From: Coptis chinensis
Lineage: Eukaryota; Streptophyta; Magnoliopsida; Ranunculales; Ranunculaceae
Assembly (NCBI GenBank): GCA_015680905.1
Contig: CM027378.1
Span: forward strand, 71,391,501 to 71,455,500
DNA length: 64,000 bases
Direction of reading: 5' to 3'
The notes beneath the pieces are model-generated. The model was given only the letters and a program-made list of their open reading frames with translations, searched no databases and had not been told where the DNA came from. The position numbers and the translations under genes are program-made. Each line of letters opens with the position of its first letter. The stretch's first letter is position 1. Of this stretch, positions 31,992 through 43,822 are shown piece by piece.

Positions 31992-33014
31992 TGTCACAAT
32001 CCGAATTTCTAAACAATTACAAATCCGAATTTCTAAACAATTACAAAGTGAATATTTGAAATATAAATATCTCAAACATCACTATGTTCAATTGTCTAAA
32101 AATCTAGACTATGACGGGGGATACAACACATGCCAAAACCTAAAATCCAAATCATAAAAGAATAAACCCAAGAATTTCCACCACCACTTTATTAAGCTAT
32201 CTTTCATCCAAACAAAACATCAAATAAACTCTAAGAATAAAAGTCTTCAATATCTTATTCTCATGTCATGCTGAAAATGTAAACTACGTTATTACATTCT
32301 TCCAAGAAGAATCGGACCTAATAAAAGAACTAACTGACTACTCCAGGCAAGAATCCAAATCACCCGCCGCGGTTCCACTGTCATCCACCTATATTCCCAA
32401 AAAACACACCCACGTTGCCAAAACAAAGCAAACATGGGTCAGCAAAATGGAATTTGCTGGTATGAGTAGACTAATCACATATAAACATTTTCAGTCTTTA
32501 CTTATCAAACTAACACTTTAAATATATCATAACTTAAACATTCTCAGCTTGGAAGGCAATTAGTTTAAATCATTTCAACCCGATAGTTTCTTCCCAAGCA
32601 AGACTTCCATTTTATTAACTCATTATAATGACTTGTTTTAATAGCTAAGGAATTGAATTAAACTTACCGATATCCACTGCTGTATAAGGGTAGGACCACG
32701 TCCCTGCACAAAATATTATTAAGTCCTACCCTCCTGCAAAAGAAAGTTGGAAATTTTATATAATATATGTAGATATCCTATAGGTATTCAAATGTAAGCT
32801 CAAACACACTCGCATAATCAAATCAATTTCTCTTATCAATTAATCAATTTCTTTTCTTATACACCCACCCTTTAGTACCTACTCCATGATTTGCACTCCA
32901 CACATTTGCCAAATCACATATTTATGTGTGCCTCTCTCCCACCGAATATCATAATATCATAGCCATCTCTGGGCTTTCATACACATATTTCACAGCCTCT
33001 TTGGGCATAAAACT

Positions 33015-33355
33015 CAGGTCATTCATGGCACATTCAATGAGTACTTTAGGTCATTCCTGCTACATTCGAGGAATACATATCATTTCACTAAAGGGCCATT
33101 CATGGCACATTCAATGAATGCCCTGGGTCATTCCTACCACATTCAAGGAATACCCAACCCTATATTCTCGTACACTTAAGGAATACAACTAACCTGCAAG
33201 GCGAATACTTTAGTTTATCTCTAGGACAGTCCAAACAATCTAGTCATTCATGGCACATTCAATGAATACCCGGGTCATTTATGACACATTCAATGAATAC
33301 CCATATATAACGCTAACGGGTCATTTATGGCACATTCAATAAATGCCCACCTAAC
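33015..33355. repeat. Short interspersed repeats GGTCATT...GCACATTCAATGAATAC
   Basis: Seven or more imperfect copies of GGTCATTCATGGCACATTCA followed by ATGAATGCCC or a variant, unevenly spaced, inside the degenerate LTR. Confidence 0.75.
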
Positions 33356-33674
33356 ATATGACATCATCAGTCATAAAACTCATTTCCAAAACTTGAGGCG
33401 TGGAGAGTTCTAAAAGGGTGCGGTAATTTGTTTACTCATTATTGAATTTTATTGCATATATTATTTCAGAGAACGAAGGAGTATCTTGTTTCATGTATTT
33501 TTGGTTTACGCGTTATTAATTAGATTGATGTCTAAGTATCATAACGTTGTATATTATAAAAGGCTAAAATATCACATAGTAGTTAATACACGTACACACG
33601 TATATATCGAAAGGTCTTAGCCTAAATCCAAGCTCGCTAATAGCCTTAAATCTATCATAATAGACCTAATCTTA

Positions 33675-33795
33675 GTCAAGTCAAAGGTCAAACCGGGTCA
33701 ACTGGTCAAAGTCAACTCTTGTCGACAGTCAAAGTCAACCTGCCAATGGTCAACATTCAAAGTCAACTTGCCAATGGTCAACAACAGTCAACTCC
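33675..33795. repeat. GTCAAAGTCAAC-rich tract in the degenerate LTR
   Basis: Copies of GTCAAAGTCAAC and GGTCAAC. The same kind of tract is found at 40580-40870 in the solo LTR. Confidence 0.75.
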
Positions 33796-34987
33796 TCTAA
33801 CCCAAAAGCCCAAAGACTAAGGCCCAAAGTCTAAAACTTAAGTCCAAAATGAAATTCCAAAACTTAAAACACTCAAGCCCACCCACGAAATTCGGCCCAA
33901 GCCCAAGCCTAAACAAAACTCACGCACTGTTCACCTTCTTCTTTTTCCTCCTCACAGCGCCTCCACCACCACAGCAGCCCCCACAACCACTGCTCGCCAC
34001 CACTATTTAACCTAGCAGTTTGGTTCTTTTTGAAAACCCCTACCCAATGATACCACAAAACACGATTTGCAATCCTATGATAAAAATCGATCCGACTCCA
34101 TTAATACTTCTCCGGAGCTTCAACAGCCCAAACTCACTACGAAATCAACCTTCCAATCACTAACACAGTTCCATATTAGAACCACGGCCTAACCCACCAA
34201 AACAAACAACACAATTAAACAGTACAAATTCGAGTTCGCGCCTCCATTATCGCATTTACAGAGCTTGAACAGCCCCACTCCTCTCCAACACTCAATCACC
34301 CAAACCAAACATCAATTGCATGCCCAACACTTCACAACAACCACCAAGCATCATGAATCAACCAAAAAAAATATATATCCCAGTTCAAAAATTTACAGAC
34401 GATTCTATCGGTGGGGCTTTAGCCGCCATGAACCGCGCATAAGCTTCCACCAACTCGCGACTAACAATAATCTATTCATCGACCTACCACTTTATTTACA
34501 GTAGGCCTGAAATCGTTTGAGCACTCGCTTGTTATCAAGGAGTCGGGACAAGGTTTCCGGAGACAGAGTTTTCTTCAAACCATAAACGCGCATATAAACA
34601 CAGTTAACACTAAATAGAATACAACACTGAATAGAACATTATGAACAGTAAAAATCATATATTTTCTTTTTCCTCGTATCATAAAATTTACAGTAAACGA
34701 GAAATCTAAAAACCGTAAAATATCTACTCACCCGTAGCGCGCTCCGGCTATCAGCTAGCTAACAGAAAAATCTTCCTTTTCTTCTTTCAGTAAAACCCCC
34801 CTTTTTTTCTGTATAAAAGTTTTTATGTGTTTTTCCCCAGAAACTCTACGTGAGAATCCCCTTTTTTTTTGTTTTTAAAAACCTCCCCGAAAAACAATGA
34901 TGAAACTTATCTATTTACCTACAGGCTTTTATCCTTAACTGATAGTTATCATATATTTAGTTTAACCTATTATCATTATTATTATTA

Positions 34988-35020
34988 TTAGTAAACGGGT
35001 ACGTGCGTTGCACGTTCCAG
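34988..35020 (-). mobile_element. Helitron-type 3' terminus (minus strand)
   Basis: Read on the minus strand, the sequence ends with a perfect hairpin ACGTGC-AAC-GCACGT, then ACCCGTTTA, then CTAA followed by T. A short stem-loop about ten bases before CTRR and a host T is the standard Helitron 3' end. The matching TC 5' end, to the right, was not located, so the extent of the element is unknown. Confidence 0.6.
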
Positions 35021-35568
35021 GAAATAAAATTTGGGTGGAGAAAATCAAAGGAATGAACACATGTAAATTAGAATGTTTAAATGGATATATTATGTAATAT
35101 GTTTTAGATTAATACAGATCGAGGTCTGACAAAAAACTTCAATAAGAAAAGAACACTTCAATACGCTAGTTGTGTTCTTTGTCCGATTCGATTTCTGTTG
35201 CTCTACCATGGTGCGAATAAATATATTCGAAGAGGTATTTAACCGCCTATAATTTAGTCAATATTAGTGCATAATTGCATATGCCACAAACTAATTTACC
35301 AAAAAAATAGGCATTATGTTGATGAAGTTAACCTTTGAGCTGATGGTTGTGTAATTATCTTGTCGAACATTTATATGTGATTGAGGAATATTGTTGGATT
35401 CATATGAGTATACTATCTGTAAGATATAAGAATATTATATCATGGTGTGCAATATAATTGTTATTCTACACTGAAAAATAAAATATCTCAAAAACAAAAA
35501 AAATGGAAGAAGATTAACCTTTTTTTTTTTATCATTATCTTCATAATGATCTAGCGAATCCATCAGTT

Positions 35569-35611
<43 letters not shown>

Positions 35612-35624
35612 CTTGGTCGGTTTA
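35021..35624. other. AT-rich region, possibly Helitron interior
   Basis: No gene was seen. It contains a long T run at about 35573-35606. Confidence 0.35.
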
Positions 35625-36021
35625 AATAAGTAGGTAGCTTGGATAAAAAAAGAAATTGTAGTTAGCTAACAAAAGCAATTTATTTATTTATTTATTTAGA
35701 AACGATCACATTGAAAAATAATTAGGAAAAGTACATTGGACACTGTAAATATTTGTTCTATATATAGATTTATTAAGGCGGATATAATATGTGGAGTGAA
35801 TTGAATGTGTAAATAAGTAGGTAGCTTGGACAGAGAAAGAAGTTGTAGCTAGCTAACAAATGCTATTTTTTTATTTTTTTATTTATTATTATTATTATTA
35901 TTTGTATATTTAGAAATGATCACATTGAGAAACAATTAACAAAAATACATTGGACACTATTGATAGTTGTTCTATATAGCTATTAAGTCGGATATAATAT
36001 GTGGAGTGAATTGAATGTGTA
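35625..36021 (+). repeat. Tandem duplication, about 187- and 210-bp units
   Basis: Two head-to-tail copies start with AATAAGTAGGTAGCTTGGA at 35625 and 35812 and end with ATATAATATGTGGAGTGAAT and TGAATGTGTAA. They differ mostly by an ATT-repeat expansion in the second copy. Confidence 0.88.
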
Positions 36022-36667
36022 AGGAAAAACTTTCTGGAAGATTTCTATGGGGCAAGATTACCGTTTAAAACTTTCAATATATTGTGGATCTCATTTCATG
36101 TTTATGGAGATTGAATGATTCAAATGACAGAGTGGTGATTTTTTCAAATCATCTATATGGAGGCGAAAAAAATAAGAAATTATGGATGCTAGTTGCATTG
36201 CTAAATTATATATGTTTCACCCTGTCGTTAGCTAGTCGCACAATCCTTTGATCAATTCTTGCATTGGTTATTGGTCTCCATTCTGAAAATGCTATTATCA
36301 CCCAACTCCATATGTGGTACTTTGACAGAGTGCATAATGAAAGAGTTAAGAGGCGTTAAAAGCGTGATCCATTTTGCATCTTATGTGTTGACTCACAAAA
36401 TAATAATAAAAACATCAAAGACGACATAGAAAAGTCGTGAGATACAATGAAGAATCTGCACTTGACCAAGAAAAGGGAGAAGACAAAAAATAAACCAAAA
36501 AAATAAACAATTAAAGGAAGAGTTATTATGACAATAATAGGGTCACCAGAATTGTGTCAAACCTTGGAAAAAGATGTTCATATAATGGTAACCACTATTC
36601 AAAATTGATTGGTACCAAAACTGTTGATAAATGACTGTCTCCAATAATGACAACATGATTTAGGAAG
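36022..36667. other. AT-rich region without a gene
   Basis: Nothing recognisable on either strand. Confidence 0.4.
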
Positions 36668-36749
36668 AAATCATTGAACACCTTTTGTTAAAAAAAATCG
36701 ATATCCAGACAACACCCAAACTCTAGAAAACAATAAAAGTGTAGTATAT
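36668..36749 (+). repeat. Direct repeat flanking CACTA 2, left copy
   Basis: About 82 bp (AAATCATTGAACACC ... AAAGTGTAGTATAT) matching 43740-43822 at about 90% identity. The copy ends exactly at the CACTA 2 boundary. Confidence 0.8.
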
Positions 36750-37503
36750 CACTACTACAGAAATACACATTAGCCACAGTTAGTCAAATGGCATATACCA
36801 TTGTTTCTCTAATAAGGGTGGCTAGTAGTCACTCACCACGGTACATATGGTTTTTCTAATTTCGGTACAAGCCAAATACCACTGGTCTCGTAAAACGGTG
36901 GGATATAATTGTCTTATACCACGGTACTACCAATATCGACTAATTTCGATTTTTGATATTCATATACCCTACTGTTTCTAAGAAAAGGTGGCAAATGTTT
37001 TGCAAAAAATAGCCCTACCGTGGATAAAGTAGTCATCATGCAATAGTAGCCACTTTTCTCTTAAGAAATTATTATCGAAAAAAAAAAAAAAAAAAAAAAA
37101 AAAACTTAGGAATTTGAGATTGGGCAACCTTTGCTAAGAATTTCCTGGCCTTGAATCGATAGGGACCAACAAAGTTCTCTAAATTTGTTTGAGATACATC
37201 TCCCTCTCTTCCTTAATCTACTTGCATCGAGACTTTCGAGGTTCGAGATAATTAGTAATTTTATGTTCAATATCAAATCCCATTCAATTTATTGGGGCTT
37301 TTGTTCTTAGTATTTTTTTTCTCAAGGTTTTGTTCTCTGAAATTAAAATCATTCAGTGCATTAGGGTTGATTTGTTGTTCGTTTGGGTTTAAATTTTTTG
37401 ATTTTGCTCTTTTTAATCCCGAAAAAGATCATTCTTTTCTAATTTTTTAATTCCCGCGTTTTGTTTTTTGTTCTTTCAAGCTCCAGGTCAGTTTTTATAA
37501 TTC

Positions 37504-38675
37504 TTGTTTTGTTTTGCTTGCATGCGGATGATATTTGTGAAAGATGTATGGAAAGAGTACACTGGCTGGCCATTGAATGACATGGAGAGCCAATACAAGT
37601 TCATGGTGAAACATGTTCAGCTTTGGAAGGTTGCATTTCATAGCACTTCACCTCGTTGGATTCATTGTGCCTATCTTGCTGCACTAGCTGCCTTTTACGC
37701 TAAGTATGTCCTCTTCTCATTGATGCAAAATTCTACAACTTCATATTGTCTTTAAATGGATTGACATGAAAGACAGTTAAGTTTCGATTTCGGGTACCAG
37801 TTCACTCAACCATCCGAATCTGAAAGGTTACGCCTCACACTTTGATTATTGACCTCGCTTTAGTTGTTAGAAAGACTGCAGAAGTTTAACGTCAATCTAT
37901 TTGAATCTTAATTGTGTTTTCAAGTATGGTCTTTTCTCATTTTTAACATTTTAATATTGTGCAACTGAAGAGAGTTGGAGGTCCGTCTGATGGAGTACAA
38001 GCGGACATTATCATTAGTGTTCATCCTCTCATGCAACATATTCCTTTGTGGGTGCTCAAGTGGCGGGGCCTTCGAAGAAACCAGTCTTTGTTACAGTCAT
38101 TCTGAGACCTTAATACCTGCCACCGCACATGGTTGGTTATATTAATTTCAAGTTTCATTTTTATTTGTCCCCTTTATTTTTTTTTCTTTGGTGGAGTCGG
38201 TCATTAAAGAAACATTTCTATCCGGGTTCAACACCGGTGTGACGAGATGCTATTGCCCCTCGGAGGAGGTAGCCAAGAGGGCTTTATTAGATAGCCTAGA
38301 GTCTTCTCAGATTCGAGTATTTGGCTTGCCCATCGGGCCTTCTTTTGTTGCTTGAATAATCTCGAAGGTTGGTTTTGACAGTAATGTATTAGTATATAAC
38401 CTGGTTTCTTATAACTAACAACAGCAATGTATTCCAACCCAATTTTATCGAACAGGATCAGTTAAGAGACGAGCTAGAGATGGATCCAAAACTTCCTGCA
38501 GTTCTACTAATGGGAGGCAGTGAAGGGATGGGTCTTGTTAAGAAAACTGCCAAGGCTCTAGGAGATGCACTATTCGATGAATCGATGGGGCGTCCAATTG
38601 GCCAAGTCGTGGTTATATGTGGCCGTAATAAAAGCTTATCGTCTATTCTGATCGCCTTGTACATGCTGCAGTGGT
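37504..38675 (+). pseudogene. MGD1-like fragment: Captured MGDG synthase gene fragment
   Basis: MGDG synthase (MGD) is the plastid-envelope glycosyltransferase that makes monogalactosyldiacylglycerol. Four exons are readable. 37525-37700 gives VWKEYTGWPLNDMESQYKFM and VAFHSTSPRWIHCAYLAALA. 37977-38130 gives LMEYK and, one base out of frame, DIIISVHPLMQHIPLWVLKW. 38227-38355 gives FNTGVTRCYCPSEEVAKRAL and SQIRVFGLPIGPSF. 38455-38675 gives [20 protein letters not shown] and [14 protein letters not shown]. The introns are kept. Frameshifts in exon 2 and at the end prevent function. The solo LTR begins 21 bp further on. Confidence 0.93.
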
Positions 38676-38695
38676 GAAGCATTTATGACAATTAA

Positions 38696-41600
38696 TGTCA
38701 CACCCCGAATTTCGATAGAATTCGGAAAAACAGTTATTTGTTCCCGACTCTTCGATCTCCGAAGTGTGACGCACTCTCAACTTCCAAAAACCCATAAACA
38801 GTTTTAAATATGCGGATAATTAAAACCAATAAAATTTTTAACTTAAATAACAGTCATCTTCATTACAAAATTTACAAATAAGATTAGGTTACAAATCTCT
38901 TTTCAATAACTCTTTAATTAAAATTACAAATGAAAATACGTAAAAACATCGTCAAGACTGAAAATCTATATCACCTCGAAGGAAAAACGAAACACAACCC
39001 GAGATGCAATGCTAACGCAAAACCACAAGCAACAACCAATCTTCTTCATCACTAAACCTGTCAAGACTTATCAACTATGTTCATTTAATGAACACACCCC
39101 GATAAGCAAACATGCAAATCGGGTCACATTATAAACAATCTTTGGTGTGAGTAGCCCTAAAACAACATATACTTATACAAATATAAACACAATCCACAAG
39201 GCGCTTAGTTCCTCCACCGAAGCCTTTAACTTTCAACGACAAATACAACATCCTTAAGAATAATAATTAAAGGCGGTAGTTCCTCCACCGAGGCCTTTTT
39301 AACTTCCCACTAACCACACAACAAACTATACACATAATAAATAAGGCATGTAGTTCCTCCATCGAGGCCTTTTAGGTTCAACTAAACAAATAACCAAACA
39401 AACATATTATATAATGTTACCTCATTTCATGCTCAATCACGAGTGGGTCGCCTCTCGCCAAGTAATTAGTTTGACCCACCCTTCTGCAAAACCATATATA
39501 ATCATCTATCTACATATACATCATTAACAAACATATTACCATAATTATATTAATTAAGGTTTTCTTTGCGTGTCCCTAAAATCACGTCGTATCTATGTCT
39601 TACCTAGTTTCCCTGGCTACCACAATCGCAACCCAACGCCGAACATGTACATCTACATGCCTCCCTTACATAATGAGCCACTCCGTGCGTAACTACCCTG
39701 AGCAGGATGCCGCACACCAGGTAAATCCTCACACGAAAGCCAAATCTATGTAAGCACTGCCACTATTCGGCATAAAATATTGCGCATCATCGTTCTATTT
39801 TGCGAACGGAATAATCAAGCCACTATTCGGCTACGCCAGGAGGGCCGCCCGAAGGCCATTCAGATTAACTGAAACGCCAGAAGGGCCAATCACATGAGTT
39901 GTGGTAGTCAGGTTCTAGGATTTTCGTTATGTAATTTATTCAGGTGTCATACGTTAATGACTCATAAACATTCTACTATATCACGCGCAGTCAATTACCT
40001 TATTGCACTAAGCCATAATATTTAGAAACATCTCAATTATATCTCATAACCAAATTTCATTCTTTCACGTGCCAATATATTATTGCACTACACCACCACA
40101 GGTGAATAAAATATTCACCAATACTATGCTACCTCATAGTAGCATCTCACATATATAATAATGGAACGTATATACATTTCTCAAAGATATTGCATTAATA
40201 TAACTATCCCAAAGATATTATATCATGTCACAATGTTTCAACGTGTCGCGATACATCTTTATTATAACGTATTAGGAATATAATGTCTCCTAACATCTCA
40301 ATATCGTCACGTGTCAAAATATCACAACATCAATGTCAAATCTTTCTTAGATAATGACAACCAAATATATACTTAGCTTCCACAAAGATTTTATTACTAT
40401 ATGTGTCCATATAATATACAACATAAAACGTAGCACAATTAGACAGTCAAAAGTCCACAATCAAAGCCCAATATATATATGCTTTACAGACTACTCATGT
40501 CAAATCTAAATTAGATAATGACCAACCAAGTTATACAATATCGACAATATTTTATATAATCAAATATGTGAAAAACTGGAAAAGTCAACATTCCACAGTC
40601 AACGGTCAAAATCAACGGTCAACAGTCAAAGTCAAAGGTCAAAGGTCAAAGGTCAACACATCATGGTCAAGGTCAAACTCAACATGTCATGGTCAAAGTC
40701 AAAGTCAACCATCAAAGTCAACGGTCGATTGTCAAAGTCAAACTGTCATCGTCAAAGTCAACATATCATGGTCAAAGTCAACATGTCATGGTCAAAGTCA
40801 AACTGTCCTGGTCAAAGTCAAACTGTCGTTTCCGTGTTCGACAAGTCCAGGGTCATAGCCATGGTTCATAGCTAAGGTCAAAGGTGCATGGCTCATGGGC
40901 TCATGACCAAGGTAATGGTTCGGACCCAACTGGCCGAGCCCAAACCTTAGACCCCGAAAGTCTAAACATTGAAAGACACCAATAGATCTATTTTAAGTCC
41001 AATGGACTGGTCCCAAGCAATATTAAAAACTGGCCCAAAACAGTTAAGTGGTTCGGTCCAAAAATACAAATGAAACGGGCCCATAGACTAATATTAGAAC
41101 TGGTCCCAAAACTTATTTAAACTGGGCCCAAACTAAACTTAATTAAACTGGTCCAAAAATAACTTAAAATCGGGCCCAACCAAATAAATAGAACCGGCCC
41201 ACATAAAATAGATTTTTGGCCCAACCGATTTGGCCCAAGCCCAAATCGGTTACTGTTCATCTTCTTCCCCAAACTTCTCTCCTCCACCACCACCAAATCG
41301 ACCACCACTCATCTCCTCCTCAGGTCGGTTTTGATCCCCACACCAAAACAAACAACATTAATAAAATCGAAAACCCCAAATCAATCAATATATATCTTCT
41401 TCAAAAAACTAGATCTACAAAAATCGACCTCCATTAAAGCTTGTTTTCAAGCTTCCAACCGCCACCATTTTCAGCCCTCACACACTCAAACACACTCAAT
41501 CAAACAACCACCACCAACGATTCCTCAAACCAACAAAAACCAACCAAACAAAATTACAAAAGTTACAACCACAGTATGACAGTAATGACGTTTTTTGTTA

Positions 41601-42347
41601 CAGGGAGGAGGTTTGGGCTCGCGCCTCCCTCCCCACAGCACCACACACGACCCCCATTTCAAACTCGACGCCCTCCGACAGTTCAAACCATACACTTCCC
41701 CCATCCACCGAATCGCGACGACGCCATGGACGCACCGTCAGAGCTGGAACAGCTCCTCACAACCGATTTTAAACCCACCTCATCCAAGCAACCAATCCAC
41801 AACAAGAAGAAAGTTCACACAAGCCAAATATGATTTCGTTCAACTGTTGGGCGACGCCATTGATGCTCTGTCGAAGCTTCGACAGTTTACCCAACTCACA
41901 AAGTTTAGACAGTTTAATACAAATCCGAATTTAATAAAAGTTAATAACACAAATAGCACGAATTCCAATACAACAGGATAATGAACAGTATAAAAACGAA
42001 ACAATATACGCCGATGTGTGTAAACTACAAATCCGGTGAAATAGCAAAATAGCTACTCACTTATGAGAACGACTCGGACGAATCCTCCTAGCCCGATTCG
42101 TCGCGCTCCACCCTCCAGCAAACCAGCTTCTTTCTCTGCCTCCATTTTCATTATTTTATTATTTTTAAAACCCTATTATCTAGAAAAATGTGTTTATATA
42201 CTTGGGTCCGAAACCCAAGCCCAACACCGACTCGGGCCCAAAACCAGGCCCACATATCCCGAGTCCGATCCGACGAATTTTGAAAATAAAATAATTTAAT
42301 TAATTAATAAATAGAAAAAATACGTATTTAAAAATACGGGCATTACA
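38696..42347 (+). mobile_element. Solo LTR, 3652 bp, Ty3-type
   Basis: It starts TGTCACACCCCG and ends CGGGCATTACA (TG...CA). It is flanked by a perfect 5-bp duplication ATTAA (38691-38695 and 42348-42352), so the flanks prove a single LTR with no internal domain, left by recombination between two LTRs. It is unusually long for an LTR. The family looks like the partial LTR at 31992. Internal landmarks are TAGTTCCTCCACCGA repeats (39200-39370), a GTCAAAGTCAAC tract (40580-40870) and CCCAAGCCCAAA stretches. Open frames in 41.2-42.3 kb are Pro/Thr-rich and not coding. Confidence 0.88.
40580..40870 (+). repeat. GTCAAAGTCAAC / CATGGTCAAAGTCAACATGT tandem tract in the solo LTR
   Basis: A run of imperfect 12- to 26-bp units built from GGTCAAAGTCAA, several with the longer form ATGGTCAAAGTCAACATGTC. 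It matches the tract at 33675-33795. Confidence 0.85.
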
Positions 42348-42405
42348 ATTAATTTCTCACTCTTATTTTTTATTTTATTTTTTTTGTTTTTTTTTGAAAC
42401 AGGAA

Positions 42406-42639
42406 ATGAAGATTAAAGAACTGGAGACCAACCATTTTGTCCTTGTACATGGAGGAGGCTTTGGTGCTTGGTGTTGGTACAAAACCATAACACATTTAGA
42501 GGAAGGAGGATTCAAAGTTGATGCTATAGACTTAACTGGTTTAGGAGTTCATTCGTGTGATACAAATATCATTACTAGTCTTACTGAATATGTAAAGCCA
42601 CTCACTAATTTCCTCGAAAAGCTTGGAGAGGGCAAAAAG
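42406..42639 (+). pseudogene. MES-like fragment: Captured methylesterase (MES family) first-exon fragment
   Basis: MES proteins are alpha/beta-hydrolases that remove methyl esters from hormones. After an acceptor-like TTTTTTTGAAACAG, the exon reads ETNHFVLVHGGGFGAWCWYK, LEEGGFKVDAIDLTGLG and ITSLTEYVKPLTNFLEKLGE, ending AAAAAG before GT. The oxyanion-hole HGGG stretch is there; the catalytic GHSxGG serine lies in the next exon and is absent. It most resembles the MES11 subgroup. A short exon-like scrap (ATTCTTGCACAAATT) follows a CAG at about 42999. The piece lies downstream of the MGDG synthase fragment on the same strand, in CACTA 2. Confidence 0.88.
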
Positions 42640-42652
42640 GTTCATTCTGATT

Positions 42653-43369
42653 TTTCTTAATTAATTCTTTAAATTATTAATATTATTGGTTTTTTACTTC
42701 TCTGTGACTCGTATATACTTTCAAGAAACCCGCTATTTAATTTGTATTTCTAGTCTTAATTCACTAGCGAATATTTTAGATCCTCTCTTTCACATTATTA
42801 TGAAAATTGAACCCTTATGATGTTATCAGCAAGGCAGTACGTATTGAACCCCCCTTCTATTTAGGTTTGGACTCTGCTTTCTTTCCCCTTAACTTACACA
42901 TTTTATTTCCACAAGAACAACTGAAATCAACTTGAAACTAGCTCTAGGAATACATGTATATACACAGAATCTTAATTAGCATTTGTTTATTGTTGCAGGT
43001 GAATGCTCAACAAGGGATGACAATTCTTGCACAAATTGAATGACCAGATTATTAGCATAATCAATTAGATTACTATTTTAATTTGTACAAGCTGGAACAC
43101 GTAGATTTGGATGGTTATTTTCTTATTGTACTTGAAATAATTTGAAATATTAGTTTACAATGGTATTTCATGCTTGGTAGATGTCAATTAATTATTTTCT
43201 TTCTCGTTAGTTGCCCTATGTTTTACTTTTAAGTTGAATGTAGAATGTTCAAAATTGAACAAGATGGAAAATGGGCTCAAAATCTATTTTGCAGGTTGTT
43301 TGTTTGGTGTTTTGATTATTGAATTAAATGAGGTTTAATTTCATTTATTTTAAAAAAAAAAACATATAC
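42653..43369. other. Non-coding DNA in CACTA 2
   Basis: Intron-like, AT-rich. No further gene piece could be identified. Confidence 0.4.
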
Positions 43370-43739
43370 TATATACCACGGTTTCGCAAGAACAGTGGTA
43401 TAAGAAGACTAATATAAGCCACGGTTTGCATAAGAAATAGCACATCATATAGATTATTAACCACGGTTTTTGAAATATAATACCACGGTTTGTTCTTAAA
43501 CCGTGGTAAATAAGGGGCACTTAATACCACGGTTTTGCTAGAAGTATTTGCCACCCCAGCTGATACCACGGTTTAGAAACAGTGGTTAAAGGGTTTTTAC
43601 CACTGTATATAACAGTGGTTAATGAGCTTTTATGTAGTAGTGTATGCTTAGTCGTAATTCCATGTAACGGAAAATTAGGAAGAGAGTGCAATTATACCAT
43701 CAAAATGCACTGAAAAATGAGTAAACCATCAACACCCAA

Positions 43740-43822
43740 ATCATTGTACACCTTCTGTAAAAAAAAATCGATATCTGAACAACACCCAAACTCTGGAAAA
43801 CAATAAAAGTGCAGTATACGCT
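43740..43822 (+). repeat. Direct repeat flanking CACTA 2, right copy
   Basis: Partner of 36668-36749. It lies about 95 bp beyond the right end of CACTA 2. Confidence 0.8.

Larger units (their letters stand above)
31992..34987 (+). mobile_element. Degenerate Ty3-type 3' LTR (related to the solo LTR at 38.7-42.3 kb)
   Basis: It starts TGTCACAATCCGAATTTC straight after a polypurine tract, much like TGTCACACCCCGAATTTC at the start of the solo LTR at 38696. Both share the same internal order: a CTACCCTCCTGCAAAA or CCACCCTTCTGCAAAA box, repeated short motifs, a tract of GTCAAAGTCAAC, a GCCCAAGCCCAA stretch, and CTGTTCA-CTTCTTC. The CATTACA end of the family is missing; the LTR is cut at or near the Helitron-type terminus at 34988. 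A Ty3/chromovirus origin is inferred from the LTR style, not from coding sequence. Confidence 0.55.
36750..43642 (+). mobile_element. Second non-autonomous CACTA transposon carrying gene fragments (Pack-CACTA 2)
   Basis: The inward-read termini are CACTACTACAGAAATACACA and CACTACTACATAAAAGCTCA, both followed by TTA(G/A)CCAC. The 3-bp target duplication is TAT (36747-36749 and 43643-43645). Subterminal repeats of ACCACGGTTT type fill 36780-36990 and 43370-43620. The terminal sequence differs from CACTA 1, so it is a separate family. It carries MGDG synthase and methylesterase fragments on the plus strand and a 3652-bp solo LTR; without that LTR and its duplication it is about 3.2 kb. No transposase is readable. 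Confidence 0.92.

Noticed and set aside
34988..36749. Complete Helitron with both ends
   Set aside because: Only the 3' terminus is convincing; I could not find the TC 5' end, so I give no right border.
37504..38675. Functional MGDG synthase
   Set aside because: Only central exons are present, with frameshifts, inside a CACTA element.
40568..40875. Ser/Lys/Val-rich open stretches
   Set aside because: They are produced by the GTCAAAGTCAAC tandem tract, which stays open in several frames at once.
41216..42299. Several 70-130-codon open stretches in the solo LTR
   Set aside because: They are Pro/Thr/Ser-rich, overlap in different frames and lie within a bounded LTR; no domain is recognisable.
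42394..42405. Earlier start for the methylesterase fragment
   Set aside because: The upstream codons read through a splice-acceptor-like T-run and CAG and begin at TTG, not ATG; the exon most likely starts at the acceptor.
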